DNA from: CAZUDI01 sp964618975
Lineage (GTDB): Bacteria > Desulfobacterota > Desulfomonilia > UBA1062
NCBI GenBank assembly: GCA_964618975.1
Contig: CAZUDI010000105.1
Span: forward strand, 1 to 5,713
DNA: 5,713 nucleotides
Direction: 5' to 3'
Shown piece by piece: positions 1-4,976 of this stretch. The translations under genes and the position numbers were made by a program. Under the pieces are notes generated by a model, which was not told the DNA's origin, ran no database searches, and was given only the letters and a program-made list of their open reading frames with translations. How positions within the stretch are numbered: the first letter of the stretch is position 1; each line of letters opens with the position of its first letter.

Positions 1-1019
1 CAAACGGCCTCGGCCTCGGCCACCATACGCTGCATGAGCTCGGCCACGCCGGGGATGTCCCGGACCAGACCAGTGACCTGCCCCACGGTCAGCCAGCCCC
101 TCTCGAGGTCGCCCTCGACGGTGGCCCGGCTGAGCGAGTCGAAGCCGTTGGCCATGTAGGCCAGCTGGCTGGCGGTCTTCCAGCCCGAGAAGAGCACACC
201 GAAGAACATCTTCATGTAGGGCATGTGCATCTGCGCGGCGATGAAGCGCGAATTGGGCAGGGCCTTGAGCAGCTGGATGGGATTGAGCCCGGCGCGCCTC
301 TGGCGCCTGGCGCCGGGTGAGTCGATCACGCGGCAGTCGATGCCGTCGAAGCGCTTGGAGAAGAGGGTGTCGTAGACGGTCTTCTGAAGCGAGAGCTGCT
401 TGTAGTTCTCGTGCAGCGGGCTCTCGATCGTGGTCATGAAGCGTGTGCCCATGGCGATGCCCTCGGCCCCCAGGGCCAGGGCGGCCGCCAGGCCCCTCCC
501 ATCGCCGAAACCGCCGGCGGCGATCACCGGGATCTCGAGCGCGTCGGCCAGCGACGGCACCAGCAGCAGCGAGGTGACCTCCTCGCCGTGGGCCGCGGCC
601 TCGTGGCCGGTGGCGATCACCGCGTCGCAGCCCTGCTGCTGGGCCTTGAGGGCGTGTTTCTCCTTGACCACGGTGGCGATGACCTTGCCGCCGTACTTGT
701 GGGCGGCCTCGCAGATCCAGTCGCCCTTGCCCAGGGCGAAATTGATGACCGGGACCTGCTCTTCCAGCAGGACCCTGGCATTTTCCATGGCGCCGGGGAA
801 GAGCAGGGTGGCGTTGGCCCCGAAGGGTCTGTCGGTCAGCTCGCGCACGCGGTGGATGGCATCCCGGGTAGCCTCCTGGTTCAGGGGGCCCGTGGCCAGG
901 ATCCCCAGGCCGCCGGCGTTGCAGACCGCCGCCACCATCTCGGGGGTGCTGATCCAGCTCATGCCGGACATGAGAATGGGGTACTTGATGCCGAGCAATT
1001 CGGTGAGGCGTGTTTTCAT
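1..1019 (-). CDS. Nitronate monooxygenase-like FMN protein (NMO/2-nitropropane dioxygenase/FabK superfamily), second copy, 3' end cut by window edge
   Basis: The 339 readable codons have no stop, so the gene continues beyond the left edge, probably only slightly because family members are usually about 310-370 residues. The start is the ATG at 1019 (MKTRLTELLGIKYPI), 6 bases after an AAGGAG ribosome site. The sequence reads as a TIM-barrel flavoprotein: N-terminal GIKYPILMSGMSW (10-22), NAGGLGILA (34-42), a central GHEAAAHG (138-145), and the phosphate-binding stretch GGFGDGRGLAAAL then GTRFMTT (169-197). His144 sits where the family has its active-site histidine, but the usual EAGGH is EAAAH here. 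A C-terminal part (about 260-339) with YMKMFFGVLFSGW has no counterpart in the neighbouring paralogue at 2080-3072. Known members oxidise nitronates or reduce enoyl-ACP with FMN. In this acyl-CoA operon the true substrate is unknown, and 'nitronate monooxygenase' should be read as a family name. Family assignment is firm; function is open. Confidence 0.9.
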   Translation of the reverse strand, partial: MKTRLTELLGIKYPILMSGMSWISTPEMVAAVCNAGGLGILATGPLNQEATRDAIHRVRELTDRPFGANATLLFPGAMENARVLLEEQVPVINFALGKGDWICEAAHKYGGKVIATVVKEKHALKAQQQGCDAVIATGHEAAAHGEEVTSLLLVPSLADALEIPVIAAGGFGDGRGLAAALALGAEGIAMGTRFMTTIESPLHENYKQLSLQKTVYDTLFSKRFDGIDCRVIDSPGARRQRRAGLNPIQLLKALPNSRFIAAQMHMPYMKMFFGVLFSGWKTASQLAYMANGFDSLSRATVEGDLERGWLTVGQVTGLVRDIPGVAELMQRMVAEAEAV

Positions 1020-1025
1020 GGCTGT

Positions 1026-1031
1026 CTCCTT
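1026..1031 (-). promoter_or_regulatory. Ribosome binding site AAGGAG of the second NMO-like gene
   Basis: AAGGAG on the minus strand ends 6 bases before the ATG at 1019. It sits next to the only clearly AT-rich run of the window (about 1031-1053), which probably leaves the start accessible in an otherwise GC-rich transcript. The site fixes the start of the left-edge gene. Confidence 0.75.
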
Positions 1032-1068
1032 TAAGACTTAATTTTTAATCGCTATGGGGTCGAGTTCC

Positions 1069-1084
1069 CCGCCGCTGGCGGCGG
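1069..1084 (-). other. Short GC-only hairpin in the spacer before the second NMO-like gene
   Basis: CCGCCG and CGGCGG pair around a CCAG tetraloop (a seventh pair is possible), within the 130-base spacer between the crotonase stop and the NMO-like start. No run of U follows on the minus strand; an A-rich stretch comes about 15 bases later. It therefore does not look like an intrinsic terminator. It may stabilise or segment the mRNA, or simply reflect base composition. Confidence 0.35.
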
Positions 1085-1149
1085 CAAGGCGTCTCCGTGG
1101 CTTGGCCTGGGGTTCATACCCATGATTGCGGTGAACCTGGGCAACGCCT

Positions 1150-1974
1150 TCATCGGCCGCTGAACCGGGGCGGGCGTTTTTCTATGAAGGCCTTCATGGT
1201 CTCGGCCATGTCGTCCGAGGGCAGAATCATGGAACTGCGGGCGGCCACATACTCCAGCGAGTCGGCGATAGTCTTGCCACGCCCGTAGTTGAGGACCGCC
1301 TTGGAACCCTGCACCGCCAGGGGGGCGTTGGCCGCGATCTTGAGCGCCATCGCGTGGGCCCCTTCCAAGAGGGCGGCCTGATCCGGGTAGAGCCGGTTCA
1401 CCAGGTTGATGGCCAGCGCGCGCCTTGCATCCAGGGGCTCGGCCGTATAGGCCATCTCGCGGGCGAGGCCCTGGCCCACGATATGCGGGATGCGCTGCAG
1501 GCTGCCCACGTCGGCGATGAAGGACACCGCCGTCTCCTTCAGGCACAGCGTGGCGTCCTCGGTAGCCAGCCGGATATCGCAGGCCGAAGCCAGGTCGAGC
1601 CCGGCGCCGATGCACTTGCCGTGGATGGCGCAGATCACGGGCTTGGGGCACCTTTCCACACAGGTGATGCTCTCCTGCAGCTGCATGACGACATGGAAGA
1701 GCTCGGCGCGGGCCGAGGCGCTCAGGTCCCAGTCCTTCAGCGAACGGTACTCGCCCGCCATGCCCAGCAGGTCGATGCCGGCGCAGAACATGGGGCCTGC
1801 GGCCTTGACGATCACGACCCGGACTTCAGGGTCGGCCGCGATCGCGGCAAAGAGGGGCACGATTTCGCGCCAGGCCTCCACCCCCATGGCGTTGCGTTTC
1901 TCCGGCCGGTTGAGGGTCACAAGGGCCACGGGGCCATTTTTTTCCACCAGATAAAAACTGTAGCCGTCAGTCAT
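1150..1974 (-). CDS. Enoyl-CoA hydratase/isomerase (crotonase) family protein, delta3,5-delta2,4-dienoyl-CoA isomerase-like
   Basis: A 274-residue crotonase-fold protein, close to the usual 255-280. The start is the ATG at 1974 (MTDGYSFYLVEKNGPVALVT), 6 bases after AAAGGA. The in-frame ATG at 2046 would add 24 proline-rich residues without a ribosome site. The oxyanion-hole stretches are visible: MFCAGIDLL (62-70) and HGKCIGAGLDL (118-128). After the second one come SACDIR (130-135), LKETAVSFIADVGSLQRIP (145-163) and the AxxxNLVNRLYPD segment (186-198). Asp127, Glu147 and Asp155 are spaced 20 and 8 apart, as are the three acidic active-site residues of mammalian ECH1 (Asp176, Glu196, Asp204 in the rat enzyme), and the local ADVGSLQRIP matches ECH1 style (ADVGTLQRLP). 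The expected reaction is moving the two double bonds of a 3,5-dienoyl-CoA to 2,4, which lets unsaturated chains re-enter beta-oxidation. A hydratase acting on other dienoyl-CoAs is the main alternative. Probably cytoplasmic; no signal peptide. Confidence 0.9.
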   Translation of the reverse strand: MTDGYSFYLVEKNGPVALVTLNRPEKRNAMGVEAWREIVPLFAAIAADPEVRVVIVKAAGPMFCAGIDLLGMAGEYRSLKDWDLSASARAELFHVVMQLQESITCVERCPKPVICAIHGKCIGAGLDLASACDIRLATEDATLCLKETAVSFIADVGSLQRIPHIVGQGLAREMAYTAEPLDARRALAINLVNRLYPDQAALLEGAHAMALKIAANAPLAVQGSKAVLNYGRGKTIADSLEYVAARSSMILPSDDMAETMKAFIEKRPPRFSGR

Positions 1975-1980
1975 GATGGG

Positions 1981-1986
1981 TCCTTT
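1981..1986 (-). promoter_or_regulatory. Ribosome binding site AAAGGA that decides the crotonase start
   Basis: AAAGGA on the minus strand ends 6 bases before the ATG at 1974. The longer reading frame starting at 2046 has no comparable site and would begin in the loop of the hairpin at 2027-2067, so the shorter start is preferred. Confidence 0.7.
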
Positions 1987-2026
1987 CACCCTGCGCGGTA
2001 CGGGCAACGGCGGCCGTGGCAGGGCA

Positions 2027-2067
2027 GACGGCGGCGACGGGACCATGGCGCACCAGCCGCCGCCGTC
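2027..2067 (-). other. Intercistronic hairpin with 10-bp GC stem
   Basis: GACGGCGGCG (minus-strand 5' arm, plus-strand positions 2058-2067) pairs perfectly with CGCCGCCGTC (2027-2036) around a 21-base loop. The stem begins 12 bases after the stop of the NMO-like gene at 2080 and lies about 50 bases before the crotonase start. No U-run follows, so termination of the usual intrinsic type is unlikely. Such stems between cistrons often protect the upstream mRNA end or tune the amount of downstream message; that role is inference. Confidence 0.45.
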
Positions 2068-2079
2068 AGGCTTGGGCCT

Positions 2080-3072
2080 TTATCGAATCAGGGTCCGGGC
2101 GCCGATGATATGGCTCTTAGCATCCGCGCACATGCGTTGGAGCACCTCCTGGCAGCTCAAGATCTCGTGGATGTGGCCGATGCCCTGCCCCACCATGAAG
2201 GGGGCGTTGTCCACCTTGCCCGTCTCCCAGGCGTCCTTGACCCGCTGGCCCGAGATCAGGGGGAAGAGCTCCGCCAGGCCGCCGCCGCTCGCCTCGATGT
2301 CCAGGATCTCCCGAATGAGACCGTTCTTGAGTGCCCGGCCCTGCATGCCCAGGGATTTCTGACCGAAGAGCACCGTGTCGATCTCGGTCTTTCTCACGAG
2401 CTCCTGCTTGATGTTGGCGTGTACATCGCACTCGTGAGTGGTGAGGAAGCGGCTGGCCATCATCACGCCCTGGGCGCCCAGGGTCAGGGCCGCGGCCAGA
2501 CCTCGGCCGTCGGCGATGCCTCCCACGGTGACCACCGGGATGTCGAGCATATCCACCATGCGCGGGGTGAGCACCATGGTGCCCACGTTGTCCTGGTAGG
2601 GGTGGCCGCCAGCCTCGAAGCCCAGGCAGTAGACCCCGTCGTAACCCGCCTTCTGGGCATGCAGGCCGTGCTTCAGGCAACCTACCTTGTGAAAGAGTTT
2701 CACGCCGGAGCGTTTGAGGCCCTCGAGGGCCTCCAGACCGAGGGCCTTGTCGAGGGGCGCGCCGGAGACCTCCATGCCGGCGACCTTCTCCTCGGATGCC
2801 ACGCGCACGTACATGCGGTTCATCTCCTCGGTGATGCGCACCGAGGGCATGAGGGTGAGCCCCAGCATGAAGGGCTTGTCGGTCAGCTCGCGCACCCGCG
2901 CGATAGCGGCGCGCAAGTCCTCCTCGGTCTCGTAGTTGCCGCAGGTGAGGTTACCCAGGCCGCCGGCCTCCGAGATGGCCGCACACAGTTCAGGTTTGCA
3001 CAGCCACATCATCGAGCCGCAGATGATGGGATAATCGATCCCGAACATCTCGGTCAGTTCAGTTTTCAGCAT
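2080..3072 (-). CDS. Nitronate monooxygenase-like FMN protein (NMO/2-nitropropane dioxygenase/FabK superfamily), first copy
   Basis: A complete 330-residue protein, within the usual family length. The start is the ATG at 3072 (MLKTELTEMFGIDYPI), 6 bases after AAGGAG. Seen in order: the N-terminal barrel strand GIDYPIICGSMMW (11-23), EAGGLGNLT (35-43), GFEAGGHPYQD (151-161) with the conserved active-site His157, GGIADGRGLAAAL (184-196), then ASRFLTTHE (206-214). The C-terminal GQGIGHIHEILSC (295-307) resembles the GQ-x-I/G closing motif of the family. It shares the opening and the FMN-phosphate region with the gene at 1-1019 but is clearly divergent elsewhere, so the two are old paralogues rather than a recent duplication. 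Family chemistry is FMN-dependent oxidation of nitronates or NAD(P)H-dependent enoyl reduction. Placed directly after an acyl-CoA dehydrogenase, an enoyl/acyl-CoA redox or isomerase role is as likely as nitronate oxidation. Confidence 0.92.
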   Translation of the reverse strand: MLKTELTEMFGIDYPIICGSMMWLCKPELCAAISEAGGLGNLTCGNYETEEDLRAAIARVRELTDKPFMLGLTLMPSVRITEEMNRMYVRVASEEKVAGMEVSGAPLDKALGLEALEGLKRSGVKLFHKVGCLKHGLHAQKAGYDGVYCLGFEAGGHPYQDNVGTMVLTPRMVDMLDIPVVTVGGIADGRGLAAALTLGAQGVMMASRFLTTHECDVHANIKQELVRKTEIDTVLFGQKSLGMQGRALKNGLIREILDIEASGGGLAELFPLISGQRVKDAWETGKVDNAPFMVGQGIGHIHEILSCQEVLQRMCADAKSHIIGARTLIR

Positions 3073-3078
3073 GGCGTT

Positions 3079-3084
3079 CTCCTT
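3079..3084 (-). promoter_or_regulatory. Ribosome binding site AAGGAG of the first NMO-like gene
   Basis: AAGGAG ends 6 bases before the ATG at 3072. It lies just after the repeat block at 3091-3117, so folding of that block could affect its accessibility. Confidence 0.75.
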
Positions 3085-3090
3085 GTTTGT

Positions 3091-3117
3091 CAGGTCTCAG
3101 ACCTGAGGTCTCAGACC
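3091..3117. repeat. Nested palindromes and tandem 11-bp direct repeat spanning the acyl-CoA dehydrogenase stop
   Basis: GGTCTCAGACC occurs twice on the plus strand, at 3093-3103 and 3107-3117, separated by TGA. Each copy is itself an odd palindrome (GGTCT-C-AGACC). The first extends to CAGGTCT-C-AGACCTG (3091-3105), and a third palindrome AGACCT-G-AGGTCT (3099-3111) bridges the two. Several mutually exclusive hairpins are therefore possible. The block fills most of the 38-base spacer between the dehydrogenase and the first NMO-like gene. It also contains the dehydrogenase stop (TGA at 3111-3113) and a second in-frame TGA at 3090-3092. It could be a small dispersed intergenic repeat, a protein-binding site, or an mRNA-processing or attenuation signal. 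No U-run follows it. Confidence 0.7.
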
Positions 3118-4976
3118 GCAAAACTTGCGTCTGCGATCTCGAGGATGGACATGTCGCCGCTCTTGATGGACCGGATGGTACCGTCGATCTCGGGCAGCAC
3201 GTTGCGGATGAAGAAGCGGGCGCCCATGAGCTTGCCGTCATAGAAGGCCGCATCCTTATGATCCGTGATGAAGGCGCCCCTGGCGGCCAGATCATGGGGG
3301 TCGATGCCCTTTTCGCTCAAGAGGGCCTCGAACTTGTCGGAGGCGATACCGGCCTCCCACAGGAGCAGCCAGGCCGCGACGACCTTGCCCATCAGCATGA
3401 GGAAGGGGTAGGCGTTGTTGATGGGCACGAGAAAGTTGCCCTCGCGCGCCGACTTGCCGAAGAACATGGCTACCTCTGCCAGGGCATTCACGGCCGACTG
3501 CACCTCGCAGGCCATCTCGCCTACCACGGGATTGCCGCTGTAGCGGTTGACGGTGGCCCCCATCTCGCCCAGGAGCGTCATGAAGTAGGCCCCCTTCTTC
3601 ATGTTGAGCTTGCGGCCCACCAGGTCGAGGGCCTGGATGCCGTTGGCGCCCTCGTAGATCGAGCCGATCTTCTCGTCGCGCAGGAACTGCTCGAGCGGGT
3701 ATTCGGAGGAATAACCATAGCCCCCCAGGACCTGGATGGCGGTCTCGCACACGCGGAAGCCCATATCCGAGTTGTAGGCCTTGCAGATGGGGGTCAGGAT
3801 CTCGAACAGCCCGTTCCATTTGGCCTTATCTTCTCCACTCTCGGCGGTGGCCGCCCGGTCCAGGCAGCAGGTCGTGAAGTACATGAGGGCCCGCATGCTA
3901 TCCACCTGGGTCTTCATCCACAGCAGCATGCGGCGCACGTCGGCGTGCTGGATGATGGGTACGCGGGGTGCTTCGGGGTTCTTCATATCCATGAGCGATG
4001 AGCCCTGCAGGCGTTCCTTGGCGTATTGCAGGGCATGCAGGTAGGCGATCGACGAGGCGGTGAGCCCCTGCATGCCGACACTGATGCGGGCGCCGTTCAT
4101 CATCTGGAACATGATCTTCATGCCGGCGCGCTCCTCACCCAGGAGCTCGCCGTAGCAGGCCCCCTTGTCGCCGAAGTTCAGCAGGCAGGTGGAGCTGCCG
4201 TGCAGGCCGAGCTTTTCCTCGATGCCGGCGACCTCGTAGTCGTTGCGCTTGCCTAATGTGCCGTCTTCATTGATGAGGTACTTGGGCACCAGAAAGAGTG
4301 AGATGCCCTTGGTGCCGGCCGGATCGCCCCCGATGCGCGCCAGCACGGGCTGGATGATGTTTTCGGCCAGATCGTGGTCGCCGGCCGAGATGAAGATCTT
4401 GGTGCCCTGGATCAGGAAGGTGCCGTCGGTCTGCCGGATGGCACGGGTGGTCAGGGCGCCGACGTCGCTGCCCGCGCCGGGCTCGGTCAGGGCCATGGTG
4501 CCGGCCCACTGGCCGCTGAGCAAGGGGGGGAGGTACCTGTCCTTCTGCTCTTGCGTGCCGTATTCCTCGATCAGCTCGGCCGCGCCCTCGGTGAGCCCGG
4601 GGTACATGAAGCAGGCGAAATTGTGCAGGAACCAGTCCCAGCAGGCCGAGCGGATCACCACCGGCAGGCCCTGTCCGCCAACCTCGGGCGCGTTGCACAT
4701 GGCCATCCAGCCGCCCTCGCCGAAGAGCTTCCAGGGGCGATGGAAGCAGGTGGGGGCATACACCTGGCCGTCCTCGAGCCGGCAGCCTTCCTGATCGCCT
4801 GCGGCGGTGGTGGGCAGCAGCTCATTGACGGCGAATTTCTGGGCCTCGGTCAGGACCATGTCGAACATGTCTCTGGAAAAGTCCGCGAATTTGAGGCTGT
4901 CACAGAGCTTTTCCACTTCGAGCATCTCGTGCAGCACGAAGAGCTGGTCGCGTTCCTCCAGGATCAGGCTAGCCAT
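3111..4976 (-). CDS. Acyl-CoA dehydrogenase, long (about 600-residue) FadE5/DmdC-like form
   Basis: A 621-residue FAD flavoprotein that oxidises an acyl-CoA to the 2-enoyl-CoA, normally passing electrons to electron-transfer flavoprotein. Domains in order: an N-terminal extension (1-35, MASLILEERDQLFVLHEMLE), the helical N-domain (about 36-158, with APEVGGQGLP at 96-105), the beta middle domain with flavin motif MALTEPGAGSDVG (161-173) and KIFISAGDHD (193-202), and the C-terminal helical domain with ARISVGMQG (296-304) and LGGYGYSSEYPLEQFLRD (417-434). The likely catalytic base is Glu442 in SIYEGANGIQALDL (439-452). A further helical region (about 460-621) follows; this makes the protein about 200 residues longer than ordinary 380-residue dehydrogenases and is typical of the long subfamily that includes 3-methylmercaptopropionyl-CoA dehydrogenases. 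No signal peptide. The start is the ATG at 4976, supported by an ideal AAGGAGGT; it overlaps the end of the CoA-transferase gene. The acyl substrate cannot be read from the sequence. Confidence 0.95.
   Translation of the reverse strand: MASLILEERDQLFVLHEMLEVEKLCDSLKFADFSRDMFDMVLTEAQKFAVNELLPTTAAGDQEGCRLEDGQVYAPTCFHRPWKLFGEGGWMAMCNAPEVGGQGLPVVIRSACWDWFLHNFACFMYPGLTEGAAELIEEYGTQEQKDRYLPPLLSGQWAGTMALTEPGAGSDVGALTTRAIRQTDGTFLIQGTKIFISAGDHDLAENIIQPVLARIGGDPAGTKGISLFLVPKYLINEDGTLGKRNDYEVAGIEEKLGLHGSSTCLLNFGDKGACYGELLGEERAGMKIMFQMMNGARISVGMQGLTASSIAYLHALQYAKERLQGSSLMDMKNPEAPRVPIIQHADVRRMLLWMKTQVDSMRALMYFTTCCLDRAATAESGEDKAKWNGLFEILTPICKAYNSDMGFRVCETAIQVLGGYGYSSEYPLEQFLRDEKIGSIYEGANGIQALDLVGRKLNMKKGAYFMTLLGEMGATVNRYSGNPVVGEMACEVQSAVNALAEVAMFFGKSAREGNFLVPINNAYPFLMLMGKVVAAWLLLWEAGIASDKFEALLSEKGIDPHDLAARGAFITDHKDAAFYDGKLMGARFFIRNVLPEIDGTIRSIKSGDMSILEIADASFAV

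Noticed and set aside
411..1041. Two overlapping plus-strand frames of about 200 codons opposite the left-edge NMO-like gene
   Set aside because: The minus-strand frame carries clear FMN-protein motifs over its full length; the two plus-strand frames carry none and also conflict with each other.
1069..1084. Intrinsic terminator between the crotonase and the second NMO-like gene
   Set aside because: The stem is only 6-7 bp and no U-run follows on the minus strand, and the gene after it keeps a strong ribosome site, consistent with read-through.
1052..1651. A 199-codon minus-strand frame overlapping the crotonase gene in another phase
   Set aside because: It is an arginine- and proline-rich out-of-phase reading of the crotonase gene that only extends into the spacer; no motif and no ribosome site.
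1975..2046. N-terminal extension of the crotonase from an ATG at 2046
   Set aside because: The added 24 residues are proline-rich and unlike the family, there is no ribosome site at 2046, and the ATG at 1974 has AAAGGA at the right distance and matches the usual N-terminus.
3091..3117. CRISPR-like or insertion-sequence end
   Set aside because: There are only two short copies 3 bases apart with no spacers, no transposase and no target duplication; it is recorded as a small repeat instead.
1354..3243. A 629-codon open frame on the plus strand across the crotonase gene, the spacer and the first NMO-like gene
   Set aside because: It is the antisense shadow of well-recognised genes in GC-rich DNA: the product is rich in His, Gly, Ala and Gln, has no recognisable motif, and no ribosome site precedes it.
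3087..4001. A 304-codon plus-strand open frame opposite the acyl-CoA dehydrogenase, with further plus-strand frames at 4243-4794 and 4374-4979
   Set aside because: All lie antisense to a protein with complete dehydrogenase motifs and show low-complexity composition typical of shadow frames.
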